Origin: Caldilineaceae bacterium
GTDB lineage: Bacteria > Chloroflexota > Anaerolineae > Caldilineales > Caldilineaceae
DNA length: 64,000 nucleotides
Assembly: GCA_026989655.1 (NCBI GenBank)
Contig: JALSIX010000027.1
Location: forward strand, 27,793-91,792
Direction of reading: 5' to 3'
Within the stretch, counting starts at the first letter, position 1. Each line of letters opens with the position of its first letter. This document shows positions 19,139 to 28,350 of the stretch, piece by piece. Below the pieces are notes generated by a model. It searched no databases. It was not told the DNA's origin and worked only from the letters and a program-made list of their open reading frames with translations. The position numbers and the translations under genes were made by a program.

Positions 19139-19170
19139 ATGATGGAGAAGGCTGTCTCAGACTTGTCTCA
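19139..19170 (-). promoter_or_regulatory. SARP-like operator/promoter, copy 1
   Basis: On the minus strand two identical heptamers TGAGACA are separated by AGTC, giving an 11-bp period. They are followed after exactly 8 bp by CATCAT, which would serve as -10 box. Heptamer repeats with an 11-bp period placed 8 bp before the -10 box are the published layout for SARP (DnrI/ActII-ORF4/AfsR) activators. A 29-bp stretch containing this element (19149-19177) is repeated without mismatch at 20520-20548. The promoter would drive the 68-residue gene and possibly the giant surface-protein gene. Confidence 0.65.
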
Positions 19171-19177
19171 ACCGCCT

Positions 19178-19613
19178 TCCATCCACCGGGCACTCGGCCG
19201 CATGGCCCATTCCCCGCTTCCGACAGGTGAACCCGGCCATGGGGCCACGGGCACGCTGACACCACAACGCCCTGGTCCGTTGCCTGCCCGGCAGCCGGCC
19301 GAGATGACGGCGCCGACGCCGACGAAGGGACAAGGAAGATCCGCGTCCCCGGGCCCAGGGGGGCGTCTACCAGGTGGACGCGGCCGAGGGGGGGGCAGTG
19401 TGCCGGGACAGCCGGCATGGAAGGGACGAAACGGCTGTGGAGGCGGCAACAGGGCGGCCGCCCCCACAGCCAGGCGAGTCCAAGGGAGGAGGATGGATGG
19501 GCGGCGGAAATCCACGGCCATCCTCCCCCGGGTGGACCTCCGTCTCGCACCGCCAGGACCGGGTAGCCGACGTCCACGGCAGGCGGCCCCACGGAATGCA
19601 CCTACTCCTTCAC
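19178..19613. other. gene-free region between the operator and the lipoprotein gene
   Basis: 436 bp without a convincing gene. It includes the 3' end region of the minus-strand lipoprotein gene, where a CACCTACTCCT motif occurs twice in tandem around the stop codon (about 19600-19622). I see no clear terminator hairpin and no recognisable RNA gene. Confidence 0.4.
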
Positions 19614-20432
19614 CTACTCCTGCACCGTGAACGAGAGCCGCTGCACCTCCTCATCGTTGATGAGCAGAACGACCTCGTGGTCGCCGGCCGGCAGGCCATC
19701 CTGTTTCTCCAAGGTGAAGTAGACACTCACGGCCTCCAGGTCCTCCTGGGCGGTGAGGGAGCGGGTGGCATCCTCGGCGAGCTGTCCGTTCAGATACCAG
19801 TTGACTTCAAGGCGCGAGTAGAGGCCCAGATCGACCACGCCCACCAGGTAGATGACCGTGTCCGACGTGCTGAAGGTCGTCGTGGGCTCCACCGGCACGT
19901 AGGCGTTGGGCGTCTCCTCCATCCCTTTGGCCAGGGTGACCTCGATCACGCGGGAAGGAATGGCCTCTGGGGGCGGCGCCACGGCGAAGGTGTAGCTGCC
20001 GGCCGGCGAGCCGTTCACGAAGACCTCCACCCGGTAGTTGGGGCTCACGGGCAGGGGTTCTCTGGGCTTCAGCGTGAAGTGCACCCGGGTGTTCTCACCG
20101 ATGGAGAAGATGACCCCCTCGTTGACGTCGGCCAGGTCTACCGTGGCCGAGGCGATCTCCTGATCGCGGACGTAGAAACGGGCCATCACCTCCCCTTCCC
20201 GGGGCCGTCCCTCGATGGTGAGCAGCAGGTTCACCGTCTGCTCCGGCGTGAAGGAGGTGGTGGGGTTGATGGGCTCCATCTCCTCGCCCACATCTTCGGC
20301 AAAGGTGGCGTCGAGGATGGTGAGGCCAGAACCCTCCTGCGCCCCTGCGCCCTCTCCATCGCCGCCACAGGCGGCCACAACCAGAGCCATCGCCAGTGCC
20401 AGCCCCAGAAGCATCCATCTATGTCTCATCAT
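19614..20432 (-). CDS. lipoprotein with two tandem beta-sandwich-like repeats
   Basis: 272-residue lipoprotein. The start is the first of two adjacent ATGs (20432), 8 bp after GGAGGG. The signal ends in a canonical lipobox (VVAACG), followed by a Gly/Glu-rich linker. The mature part has two related halves: each begins PTT(S/T)F(T/S)...DTV or QTV, continues with an M/V-x-(F/W)-Y strand ending in an Asp/Glu-Leu step, and ends in a strand such as GSYTFAVA or VQRLSFTVQE. This suggests domain duplication. No catalytic residues stand out. An operator copy identical to the one upstream of the 68-residue gene lies 87 bp upstream of this start, so the lipoprotein is probably co-regulated with that gene. 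Confidence 0.82.
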   Translation of the reverse strand: MMRHRWMLLGLALAMALVVAACGGDGEGAGAQEGSGLTILDATFAEDVGEEMEPINPTTSFTPEQTVNLLLTIEGRPREGEVMARFYVRDQEIASATVDLADVNEGVIFSIGENTRVHFTLKPREPLPVSPNYRVEVFVNGSPAGSYTFAVAPPPEAIPSRVIEVTLAKGMEETPNAYVPVEPTTTFSTSDTVIYLVGVVDLGLYSRLEVNWYLNGQLAEDATRSLTAQEDLEAVSVYFTLEKQDGLPAGDHEVVLLINDEEVQRLSFTVQE

Positions 20433-20509
20433 GGGAGCATCCCTCCGGTCCATCGGGTGTTGTCGGTGTGATCACAGGAAGAGATCCTCGACTCCCCCTC
20501 TCCTCAACC

Positions 20510-20541
20510 ATGATCGCGGAGGCTGTCTCAGACTTGTCTCA
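20510..20541 (-). promoter_or_regulatory. SARP-like operator/promoter, copy 2
   Basis: Same layout as the copy at 19139-19170: TGAGACA, AGTC, TGAGACA on the minus strand, then 8 bp, then GATCAT as a candidate -10 box. The 29-bp core (20520-20548) is identical to copy 1, while the surrounding sequence has diverged. That argues for selection on the element. It lies between the lipoprotein gene and the 3' end of the SARP-type regulator gene. Confidence 0.65.
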
Positions 20542-20793
20542 ACCGCCTCCCGGAGAACGGACACCCATGGAGACGCCCCCCGCCCACGGCCCATCAGCGG
20601 GGACCGCGACGGGAAAGTCCGGCGGAGAACCTGCGCAAAGGGGCGAAAGGAGGGCAAAAGGGGGCCATGTGAGAGCAACGGAGAACCCTGGGATGGCGCG
20701 AACCCTCCCACAGGGTGAGAGAGGTGGCACCCGGGGAAGGGAACAGGCTGCGGAAGGGGTGCCGGCCCTCCTCGGGGGAAGGAGCCGGGCTGT

Positions 20794-23700
20794 TCAGGAG
20801 CGTTCGGAGATCTTCAGCGCCCGCAGATCACGGCGGACAGTCCGGGGACTGACACCCAGGACCTTGGCCAGGGCCTGGACCGTGGGGCGGGCGCCCTGCT
20901 CCTTGGCCTCGGCCAGCAGTCGGCGGAGGCGGTGGCGCCGCCGGGGTGGCCCTTCGGGCAGGGCCATGTCCTCCGGTGCGTGGACGGTCCATTCCACCGT
21001 GTGGTGGCCCGTTCCGTCCCGCCCCGGCAAGGTGACGGCCTGCCGCTTCGGACAATAGGGGTTCCAGGCAGCCAGAATGGCCCGGTGTTCGAAGACCCGT
21101 TCCCGGCTCATGGCACGATGCTCCGGGGTGAGGGTGGCCATCATGCGCTCCAGGCGTTCCACCGAGCGGGCCAGGGCCTCTCGGGCCTCCCGCTCGCGGC
21201 CGGCGACCTCCAGAGCTATCGAGCGGTAGAACCACATCATGTAGTCCATCTCCTCCAGGTCGTCCAGCGCGTCCATGGCCTCCTGGGTGAGGGCCAGGGC
21301 CTCTGAGACGGCCCCCTGCTGGGCTCGGATCCACCCCTTCATGGCGAGCATCCAGGGGCGCAGGGCCGCCATGCCGTGTTCACGACACAGGGCCAGGCCG
21401 GCATCCAGCTCCTGGACACCCGCCTCCAGGTCCCCCTGCTCTATGTGCCAGAGGGCGCAGGTCCGGTGGAACTGGGCCAGGATGAAGAACTCCTCGACCT
21501 GGGCCAGGATCGCCTTGGCCGTCTCCATATGCGAGCGGGCGTCCTCCCAGCGCTCCTCCGTGATCTCGGCCGCGGAGAGAATGGCCAACGCGTGCCCCAG
21601 GGTGATCCGATCGTCCGACCGGCGGGCATAGTCCAACACCCAGCCCAGCAGGGATCGGGCCCGAGCCGTGTCGCCCACAAAGGCCACCAGGTTGGAGGCC
21701 AGGTTCACCCGGGTGATGGCCTCCGGCCGATCCATGCCCAGGGTGGGACAGAGGGCCAGCACCTCCTCGTAAGCCTGGATACAGCGGCCCACCTCGCCGA
21801 TCTTGCTGAAGACGTTGGCCAGGTTCACCCGAGCCCGGACCTCGCCGTACAGGTAGCCGATCTCCTGGCTCAACGCCACCCCGCGGCGGTGGAAGTCCGC
21901 GGCCCGATCGTAGAGCCCCTCCTCCATGGAGACGATGCCCAGCACGTTCAGGACGTCTACCTGGCGATGTTTGAAACCCAGCCCCCCGAACTGTTCCAGG
22001 GCCTGGGAGGCCACCTCCCGGGCCTCGGTGTACCGCTTCACGCCTCCCAGGGCGCTGGCCAGGAAGAGGAGGGCCTCGGCCCGATGGCGTCTCTCCCGGG
22101 GCACCAGGGCCACAGCCTGCTCCAGGAGCTCCACGGCCCGGGTGGATGCCCCCTGATATTCCTCCACCTGCCCCAGGAGGGTCAAGGCCTTCACCTGGAG
22201 ATCCACCTGTTCCAGAGAACGGGCCAGGGAGAGCGCCTGCGCGGCCGCCCGACGGGCCTCCGGGTAATGGCTCCGGTGGAGGTGAAAGGCCGCTGTTCGG
22301 CACAGGACCTCGCAGGCCTGGAGGGGGTCCTGGGTGGTCCGTTCGCCCAGCTCCTCCAACACCCGGGCCTGGGCCTCCAGATCGCCCAGGACGGCCAGGG
22401 TCTGCTCCCATTCCAAGAGGAGCGCCGTCCGCCGCCCGGGATCGTCCTGCGACAGTCGGTCCAGGGCCTGCAAGGCCTGTTGGAAATGGTGGCGGGCCCG
22501 ACGATAGTCGGAGCGGGCCAGGGCCTCCTGGCCGGCCCGGTGATGGTGCTCCAGGGCCTGGGGCCAGTCCTGGGCCAGGGTGAAGTGGTGGGCCAGCACG
22601 GCACTGGAGGCCTGGTTCCGATGGGACAGGACCTGGCCGGCCCGGTGGTGGAGAGCCCGGGCCCGGTGCATGGGCATGTTCTGGTAGATGACCTCTCGGA
22701 TCAGGTCGTGGTGGAAACGGAGATGGGTCTCCGTCTCCACCAGAAGGCCCTGGGCCACCAGATGGCGGAGGGCCTGGAAGACCTGGGCCGGGGACATGGA
22801 GACCATGCTCTGGAGGATCGGGAGGGTGAACTCGAGCCCCAGGACCGAGGCCGGTGCCAACAGGGCCTGGCTCTCCGGGGACAGGCGCCGGAGCCGCTGC
22901 TCCAGGAGCTCTTCCACCCGTTCCGGCAAGATCGCCTCCTCGCCCGCCGGGGCTTCGAGCTCCCAGGGAGTGCTCCATTCCCCCGGCGCGCGCCGCCGGA
23001 GAAGGCCCTCTTGGTACAGGGCCCGGAGGCTCTCCAACACGAAGAAGGGATTGCCGCCGGTCTTGGTGTGGATCCGGGCCACGAACCGGGCCGGTGTCTG
23101 TCCCATGCCCAGGGCCAGGCGGACCAGCTCCCCCGCGGCCAGTCGATCGAGAGGACGGAGGACCAGACGACGCTGCACCCCCGCGCGATCGATGGCCTGG
23201 AAGGCCTCCCAGCGTTCCGGGACCGCCCGGACCGCCTCGCCCCGGTAGGCCGCGACCACCAGGACCGGCTCGGAGCGCAGCTCCCGGGCCAGGAGGCGCA
23301 ACATCTCCAGGGTCTCCAGGTCGGCCCGATGGAGGTCGTCCAACAGGAGGACGGCCGGGCCCAGCCGACCGATGGCCCGGAGGAGATGGAGGAGGGCCTC
23401 CATGGACCGCCGCCGCGCGGCGTCTGGGGCCAAGGTCGGAGGCTGGGGAAGAGGGTCCAGGGTCCTGGCGATCTCCGGAAAGAAGCGGGACAGGACGGCC
23501 AGCCAGAGGGGATCCAGGACCAGGGCCAACTGCTGGATGTGGAGAGGGGTCAGGAAGGGCGTCAGGGCCCGGACCAGGACGGCCATGGCCTGCTCCTCCA
23601 CCTCCACGGCCACGGCCCGGTAGATCTGGGCCCCCCGCCAGGCCGCGTCCTCGGCCAGGGTGTCCAACAGCTTGCTCTTGCCGATCCCGGCCTCCCCTTC

Positions 23701-24570
23701 CACCAGGACCACGCCGCCGCTCCCGCCGATGGCCCACTCCACCGCCTCCACCAGTTGAGCCCGCTCCCGCTCCCGGCCCACCAGGGGAAGCTGTTCGGGG
23801 CTCTCCAGGAAGGGCGCGAACTCCGTTCGGGAGGCGATGCGCATCTGGGCCTGGATGCGTTCGGCCAGTTGGAGGGTCGCGGGGGTCGGCGAGGTGCCCA
23901 GCTCCTCCTGGAGCAGACGTTCCAGCTCCTGGAACTGGGCCAAGGCCATGTGGGGCTGGCCCAGGTGGACGTAGGCCTGCATGACCAGGCGGTGCCCGCT
24001 CTCCACCAGGGGATCGGCTCGGGTGAGGCGCAGCGCATGCTCCAGGGCCTGCTCCCATCGGCCAGCCTGGCTCTCGGCCTCGGCCAGCGCGGTGAGGGCA
24101 GCCAGGTAGCGCTGGCGGAGCTGCTCCCGAAGCGGGAGGATCCACTCGTCGTCCAGGTCGATCAACAGATCCCCGCGATAGCGGGCCACGGCCCGGGCCA
24201 GGGCCTCCAGATCCGAGCTCTGGGCGGTCTCGTCCAGAAAGCAGCGGACGTCCACGGTGAAGGAGGCCCGGCGATCCAGGCGGATCTCCGGGCCGCTGAG
24301 CACCAGGGGATGGCCCAGGTGCTCATCCAGGTGGCGTCGGATGCGCCACAGCTCCTGGGAAAGGCGCCGGCGGGCCGTCTGTTCCGGCAGCTCGGACCAG
24401 AAGATGCCCGCCAGTTTCTCGCGACGATGGCCCTGGTCCGCGTGGTAGGCCAGGTAGGCAAAGAGGGTTCGGGCCTTCTCGGTGGGGAAGGGGGGGAGAT
24501 CGCCGGCCTCGGCCCGAACACGCAGGTGTCCGAAGAGCTCAATGGTCAGGGAAGGCACGGGTGCAGACAT
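20794..24570 (-). CDS. SARP-type transcriptional activator (wHTH-BTAD-AAA-TPR) with extra C-terminal HTH
   Basis: 1258-residue regulator of the AfsR/SARP class. Residues about 8-100 form an OmpR-like winged helix (ARTLFAYLAYHADQGHRREKLA, then RRRLSQELWRIRRHL). Residues about 105-250 are the bacterial transcriptional activator domain. From about 270 there is an AAA/STAND ATPase with Walker A GEAGIGKS and Walker B VLLLDDLHRAD. Residues about 600-1150 are TPR-like helical repeats. The last 60 residues add a second helix-turn-helix (VQALAKVLGVSPRTVRRDLRAL), which is unusual because classical SARPs bind DNA only at the N-terminus. The start ATG at 24570 lacks a strong Shine-Dalgarno. Two SARP-like operators lie just downstream of this gene, upstream of the 68-residue gene and the lipoprotein gene, making them candidate targets. 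Confidence 0.88.
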   Translation of the reverse strand: MSAPVPSLTIELFGHLRVRAEAGDLPPFPTEKARTLFAYLAYHADQGHRREKLAGIFWSELPEQTARRRLSQELWRIRRHLDEHLGHPLVLSGPEIRLDRRASFTVDVRCFLDETAQSSDLEALARAVARYRGDLLIDLDDEWILPLREQLRQRYLAALTALAEAESQAGRWEQALEHALRLTRADPLVESGHRLVMQAYVHLGQPHMALAQFQELERLLQEELGTSPTPATLQLAERIQAQMRIASRTEFAPFLESPEQLPLVGRERERAQLVEAVEWAIGGSGGVVLVEGEAGIGKSKLLDTLAEDAAWRGAQIYRAVAVEVEEQAMAVLVRALTPFLTPLHIQQLALVLDPLWLAVLSRFFPEIARTLDPLPQPPTLAPDAARRRSMEALLHLLRAIGRLGPAVLLLDDLHRADLETLEMLRLLARELRSEPVLVVAAYRGEAVRAVPERWEAFQAIDRAGVQRRLVLRPLDRLAAGELVRLALGMGQTPARFVARIHTKTGGNPFFVLESLRALYQEGLLRRRAPGEWSTPWELEAPAGEEAILPERVEELLEQRLRRLSPESQALLAPASVLGLEFTLPILQSMVSMSPAQVFQALRHLVAQGLLVETETHLRFHHDLIREVIYQNMPMHRARALHHRAGQVLSHRNQASSAVLAHHFTLAQDWPQALEHHHRAGQEALARSDYRRARHHFQQALQALDRLSQDDPGRRTALLLEWEQTLAVLGDLEAQARVLEELGERTTQDPLQACEVLCRTAAFHLHRSHYPEARRAAAQALSLARSLEQVDLQVKALTLLGQVEEYQGASTRAVELLEQAVALVPRERRHRAEALLFLASALGGVKRYTEAREVASQALEQFGGLGFKHRQVDVLNVLGIVSMEEGLYDRAADFHRRGVALSQEIGYLYGEVRARVNLANVFSKIGEVGRCIQAYEEVLALCPTLGMDRPEAITRVNLASNLVAFVGDTARARSLLGWVLDYARRSDDRITLGHALAILSAAEITEERWEDARSHMETAKAILAQVEEFFILAQFHRTCALWHIEQGDLEAGVQELDAGLALCREHGMAALRPWMLAMKGWIRAQQGAVSEALALTQEAMDALDDLEEMDYMMWFYRSIALEVAGREREAREALARSVERLERMMATLTPEHRAMSRERVFEHRAILAAWNPYCPKRQAVTLPGRDGTGHHTVEWTVHAPEDMALPEGPPRRRHRLRRLLAEAKEQGARPTVQALAKVLGVSPRTVRRDLRALKISERS

Positions 24571-24684
24571 CGTCGAATCGTGGCCGGATGCAAGGACAGT
24601 GTGCAGGGCCTAGGACCCTTCCCCCATGCATCTCCGGACTGGGGAACGCGTCCACCGGGAGGACCCCAATCCCCGCTTGGAAGC

Positions 24685-24714
24685 ATTGTACCAAAGCGCA
24701 AACCGGTCCCACAA
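24685..24714 (-). promoter_or_regulatory. promoter of the SARP-type regulator gene
   Basis: On the minus strand TTGTGG (24714-24709), an 18-bp spacer, then TACAAT (24690-24685). It lies 115 bp upstream of the start codon, leaving a long untranslated leader in which I see no riboswitch-like structure. The rest of the gap down to the nadE stop (24855) holds nothing I recognise. Confidence 0.55.
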
Positions 24715-24854
24715 CCGCCTTCTGGCGGGGGGTTCGCGGATTTCCCCAGGGAAAGGAGCTGCCAGGGCTGCCCGAGCCGGGGAGGGGCAGGGCCCAGGCG
24801 GGGGACATGGGGGGCCGGCCGAGACCGCGGCGGGCCAGACGACCATCGGGGGGC

Positions 24855-26909
24855 TCATCCCGGCACGTGGCGACGCAGCTCCTCCAGCCAGGCGGTGGCC
24901 TGGGCATCGCTGGGCGCCCGCCAGTCACCCCGGGGCGAGAGGGAGCCGCCGGATCCCACCTTGGGGCCGTTGGGCAATGCAGAGCGCTTGAACTGGCTGA
25001 ACTGGAAGAAACGGTGTAGGAAAACCTCCAGCCAGTGTTTGATGGCAGGCAGATCGTACTCCCGCCGCTTCTCCGGGGGAAGGAAGGGGGGCCACGATCC
25101 CCGTTCCCGATCACCCCAGGCGTGATGGGCCAGGAAGGCCACCTTGCTGGGCCGATAGCCGAAGCGGCTGATGTAGTAGAGGTGGAAGTCCTGGAGCTCG
25201 TAGGGCCCGATGACGTCCTCGCTGCGCTGGCCAGGCTGGTCCGCGGTTCCCCCGGGCACGAGTTCCGGCGAGATCTCCGTGTCCAGGATGGATTGGAGGA
25301 CCTGACAGGTGTTCGGGTCGAACTGGCGGGTGGCGATGGACCAGCGGATCAGGTGCTGGATGAGGGTCTTGGGCACGGACGCGTTCACGTTGTAGTGGGA
25401 CATGTGATCGCCCACGCCGTAGGTGCACCAGCCCAGGGCCAGCTCGCTGAGATCGCCGGTTCCCACCACCAGCCCGCGGTGGAAATTGGCCAGGCGGAAG
25501 AGATGGGCTGTCCGCTCCCCGGCCTGGACGTTCTCGAAGGTGACGTCGTACACCGGCTCCCCGGCCGCGTAGGGATGGCCGATGTCCGCCAGCATCTGAC
25601 GGGCCGCGGGCCGGATGTCGATCTCCCCGGCGCGGACCCCCAGGGCCTCCATCAACGCCCAGGCGTTCCGGTAGGTCCGCTGGCTGGTGGCGAAGCCGGG
25701 CATGGTGTAGGCCAACACATGGGTCCGGGGCAGCTCCAGACGGTCCATGGTCTTGGCGCACACGATCAGGGCCTGGGTGGAGTCCAGCCCTCCGGAAACG
25801 CCCACCACCACCTTTTCCATGCCGGTCGCCCGAAGGCGCTGCATCAGCCCCTGGACCTGGATGTTGTAGACCTCGTAGCAGCGTTCGTCCAACACGGCCG
25901 GGTCGCTGGGCACGTAGGGGAAGCGCTCGATGGAGCGCTCCAGGGGCACGGGCCCGGTGGGCAGGGCCAGCTCGAAGGAGACGGTGCGCAGGGTGCCCAG
26001 GATCTCCCGGTAGCGCTGCGCCGAGTCGTTGAAGCTGGTCATGCGCATCCGGTCCTGCCGCAGTCGGTCCAGGTCCACATCCGCGGTGATGAGCTGTTCC
26101 TCGGTGGAGAAGCGCGTCGACTCGGCCAGACGGGTGCCGTTCTCGTAGATCAGCGCGTGGCCGTCCCAGGCCAGATCTGTGGTGGACTCACCGAAGCCGG
26201 CGCCGGAGTAGAGGTAGGCCGCGATGCACCGGGCCGACTGGGAGGCACACAGGCTACGACGGTAGTCTGCCTTGCCCACGGTGATGTTGCTGGCCGAGAG
26301 GTTGGCCAACACCGTGGCACCGGCCAGGGCCGCGTAGGTGCTGGGGGGAATGGGCACCCACAGGTCCTCACAGATCTCCACGTGGAGGACGAAATCGGGC
26401 ATGTTCGTGGCCCGAAAGAGGAGATCCGGGCCGAAAGGGATCCGCTGGCCCAGGAGAACGACCTCCCGGGCCAGGGCATGGTCCGCGGCGACGAACTGGC
26501 GCCGCTCGTAGAACTCCCGGTAGTTGGGCAGGAAGGACTTGGGCACCGCCCCCAGGATCCGACCGCCATGGACCACCACCCCGCAGTTGAAGAGCCGTTG
26601 CTCCAGGCGCAGGGGCGCGCCCACCACCAACACGGGATCCAGCTCCCGGCTGGCAGCCACCACCTGGGCCAAGGCCTGCTCCGTGGCGTCCAACAGCGCG
26701 TCCTGGTGGAACAGATCCTCCAGAGTGTACCCGGAGAGGCCCAACTCGGGGAAGAGCGCCAACACCGCGCGGCGACGATGGGCCTGGCGGGCCAGGGCGA
26801 CGGTCCGCTCCGCGTTGAAGGCCGGATCGCCGATGCGCACATGGGGCACCGCGACGGCCACCCGGACGATGTTGTGCCGGTAGATGGAGTGGAAGGGCAG
26901 ACGGTCCAT
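24855..26909 (-). CDS. nadE: glutamine-dependent NAD+ synthetase
   Basis: Cytoplasmic enzyme that amidates deamido-NAD to NAD+, with ammonia from glutamine. At 684 residues it has the usual length of two-domain bacterial NadE. The N-terminal nitrilase-type glutaminase shows the triad context: Glu in FPELGLSGY, Lys in [14 protein letters not shown], Cys in ICEDLW. The C-terminal synthetase domain has the PP-loop SGGLDST near residue 370, then [19 protein letters not shown] and the final [11 protein letters not shown] region. I chose ATG 26909, which gives family length and starts just before [12 protein letters not shown]; a frame to 27014 would add 35 unrelated residues. It is divergent from the thioesterase gene. 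A NrtR-like NAD regulator is encoded 15 kb away. Confidence 0.95.
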   Translation of the reverse strand: MDRLPFHSIYRHNIVRVAVAVPHVRIGDPAFNAERTVALARQAHRRRAVLALFPELGLSGYTLEDLFHQDALLDATEQALAQVVAASRELDPVLVVGAPLRLEQRLFNCGVVVHGGRILGAVPKSFLPNYREFYERRQFVAADHALAREVVLLGQRIPFGPDLLFRATNMPDFVLHVEICEDLWVPIPPSTYAALAGATVLANLSASNITVGKADYRRSLCASQSARCIAAYLYSGAGFGESTTDLAWDGHALIYENGTRLAESTRFSTEEQLITADVDLDRLRQDRMRMTSFNDSAQRYREILGTLRTVSFELALPTGPVPLERSIERFPYVPSDPAVLDERCYEVYNIQVQGLMQRLRATGMEKVVVGVSGGLDSTQALIVCAKTMDRLELPRTHVLAYTMPGFATSQRTYRNAWALMEALGVRAGEIDIRPAARQMLADIGHPYAAGEPVYDVTFENVQAGERTAHLFRLANFHRGLVVGTGDLSELALGWCTYGVGDHMSHYNVNASVPKTLIQHLIRWSIATRQFDPNTCQVLQSILDTEISPELVPGGTADQPGQRSEDVIGPYELQDFHLYYISRFGYRPSKVAFLAHHAWGDRERGSWPPFLPPEKRREYDLPAIKHWLEVFLHRFFQFSQFKRSALPNGPKVGSGGSLSPRGDWRAPSDAQATAWLEELRRHVPG

Positions 26910-27005
26910 GGGATGCACTGAACGGCCCCCGTGGGACAAGAACGAAGAAGAGAGCTGGGACAATCTCCACGTCGTACGGGGGACCTGTCTCCCCCCTGCG
27001 CCCTG

Positions 27006-27011
27006 ATTGTA
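27006..27011 (-). promoter_or_regulatory. candidate -10 box (TACAAT) of nadE
   Basis: TGTACAAT on the minus strand, 97 bp upstream of the nadE start. There is no convincing -35 hexamer at standard distance. It is weak evidence alone but matches the -10 style of other genes here. Confidence 0.35.
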
Positions 27012-27054
27012 CACCGGGCAAGGGGTTCCAGGCCAGTGGGCAGGGGATACCCGC

Positions 27055-27085
27055 TTGTGCAGCCGATGGGCTTGTGCGGTATAAT
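27055..27085 (+). promoter_or_regulatory. promoter of the thioesterase-MBL-aidB run
   Basis: TTGTGC (27055-27060), a 19-bp spacer and a consensus TATAAT (27080-27085), followed by a leader of about 60 bp to the thioesterase ATG. The spacer is 2 bp longer than ideal. Confidence 0.55.
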
Positions 27086-27149
27086 CCTACAGGAGAGGCC
27101 TTTCAGGTCTCATCGATGGATCCAACCCCGAGCCGATGAGGTCTGTGCC

Positions 27150-27602
27150 ATGGGCTCCACGACCCAGGAACTGATCGCCCTGCTGGAGGCCCGGATCCAG
27201 CAGGAGGCCCCGGCCTGGCGACGTTCCCTGGCCATCCCTCCTCCCTGCTACCAGGAGATGTCCCCGGAGGTGGTGGCCTACGAGGCAGAGGCCGGCCGCC
27301 TGACCCTGCGTTTCCCCGTGGAGGAGCGCTGGCTCAACCCGGCAGGGGTGATGCAGGGCGGCTTCCTGAACGCCGCGGTGGACAACACCTTTGGGCCGTT
27401 GAGCTATCTCGTCGCGCGGCCCAGCGCCACCACCCACATGCACACCGCCTTCATCCGCCCGGTGACCCGCGAAGACGGGTACATCGAGGTGACCGCCCGG
27501 GTGGTGGCCCAGACCCGCCAACAGATCCACCTGGCTGCCGAGGTTCGAAACCCCCGCGGCAAGCTGGTCGCGGTGGTGACCGCCAGCCAGACCTTCCTGT
27601 GA
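27150..27602 (+). CDS. PaaI-type hotdog thioesterase
   Basis: 150-residue single hotdog-fold protein that probably hydrolyses acyl-CoA or aryl-CoA thioesters. The core has the PaaI/YbgC-like segments WLNPAGVMQGGFLNAAVDNTFG (central helix, with Asn/Gly/Asp where the family places catalytic residues) and THMHTAFIRPV, then the strands YIEVTARVVAQ and KLVAVVTASQTF. The ATG at 27150 gives family length; upstream in-frame sequence is not conserved in character. It is the first gene of a tight plus-strand run with the MBL hydrolase (13-bp gap) and the AidB-like flavoprotein, suggesting acyl-CoA or aldehyde detoxification chemistry. The substrate is not predictable. Confidence 0.85.
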   Translation: MGSTTQELIALLEARIQQEAPAWRRSLAIPPPCYQEMSPEVVAYEAEAGRLTLRFPVEERWLNPAGVMQGGFLNAAVDNTFGPLSYLVARPSATTHMHTAFIRPVTREDGYIEVTARVVAQTRQQIHLAAEVRNPRGKLVAVVTASQTFL

Positions 27603-27615
27603 AACGATACCGCCC

Positions 27616-28350
27616 GTGGCCGCCAGCCGTGTCGCGATCCATCCGGTGTGGACCGGCTTCAGCATGGCCTATCTGGTGAGGACATCCCGGGGCTCCCTGC
27701 TGGTGGATGCCGGGTCCCCAGGCCAGGCTGCCCTCATCCAGCGTTCCCTGGCACGCCATGGGTGCCCCGGGCTGGACTGGATCTTCCTCACCCATGCCCA
27801 CTACGACCACTTCGGCAGCGCCGGAGCCCTGCGCCGGGCCACCGGGGCCGCGGTGTGGGTCCACCCCGAGGACGCGGCCGACCTGGCGGCCGGACGGACC
27901 CGTCTGGGCCAGGCCCGAGGATGGGGGCGGGTCCTGGCCTGGCTGTTGCCCATCGCGGAACGGCTGTCCCCACCGGAGCCCACGCCGCCGGATGGCACGG
28001 TAGCGGACGGAGAGTGCTTTGCCGAGCTGGGCGTTTCGCTCCAGGTGCTCCACACCCCGGGCCATACCCCAGGCTCCGCCACCCTGGTGGTGGACGGGGT
28101 CCACGCCTTCGTGGGCGACCTCCTCTCCACCACCGGGGGCCGTCCCCACGCCCAGCGCTTCCTGGCCCAGGACTGGAGCCAGATCGTGGCGAGCCTGGAG
28201 CGACTGCAACAGACCGATGTGCGCTGGCTCTATCCAGGCCACGGCCGGCGTCCGGTGTCCAGGGCCTGGCTGCCTCGGCTGATCGCGGAGGCCCGGGCGC
28301 TCCAGGGACGAACGCGCCCGGGCCCGAGAGAAAGGAGCAAGAGGGGATGA
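27616..28350 (+). CDS. MBL-fold metallo-hydrolase
   Basis: 244 residues, starting at GTG (27616) 13 bp after the thioesterase stop. It carries the metallo-beta-lactamase signature HAHYDH near residue 60, then HTPGHTPGS (third metal-ligand region), FVGDLL (bridging Asp) and the late ligand in YPGHG. So a complete dinuclear metal site is present, as in glyoxalase II-like hydrolases. Soluble, no signal peptide. Its stop overlaps the next start as ATGA, so translation with the acyl-CoA dehydrogenase is probably coupled. Likely a thioester or lactone hydrolase; the substrate is unknown. Confidence 0.85.
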   Translation: MAASRVAIHPVWTGFSMAYLVRTSRGSLLVDAGSPGQAALIQRSLARHGCPGLDWIFLTHAHYDHFGSAGALRRATGAAVWVHPEDAADLAAGRTRLGQARGWGRVLAWLLPIAERLSPPEPTPPDGTVADGECFAELGVSLQVLHTPGHTPGSATLVVDGVHAFVGDLLSTTGGRPHAQRFLAQDWSQIVASLERLQQTDVRWLYPGHGRRPVSRAWLPRLIAEARALQGRTRPGPRERSKRG

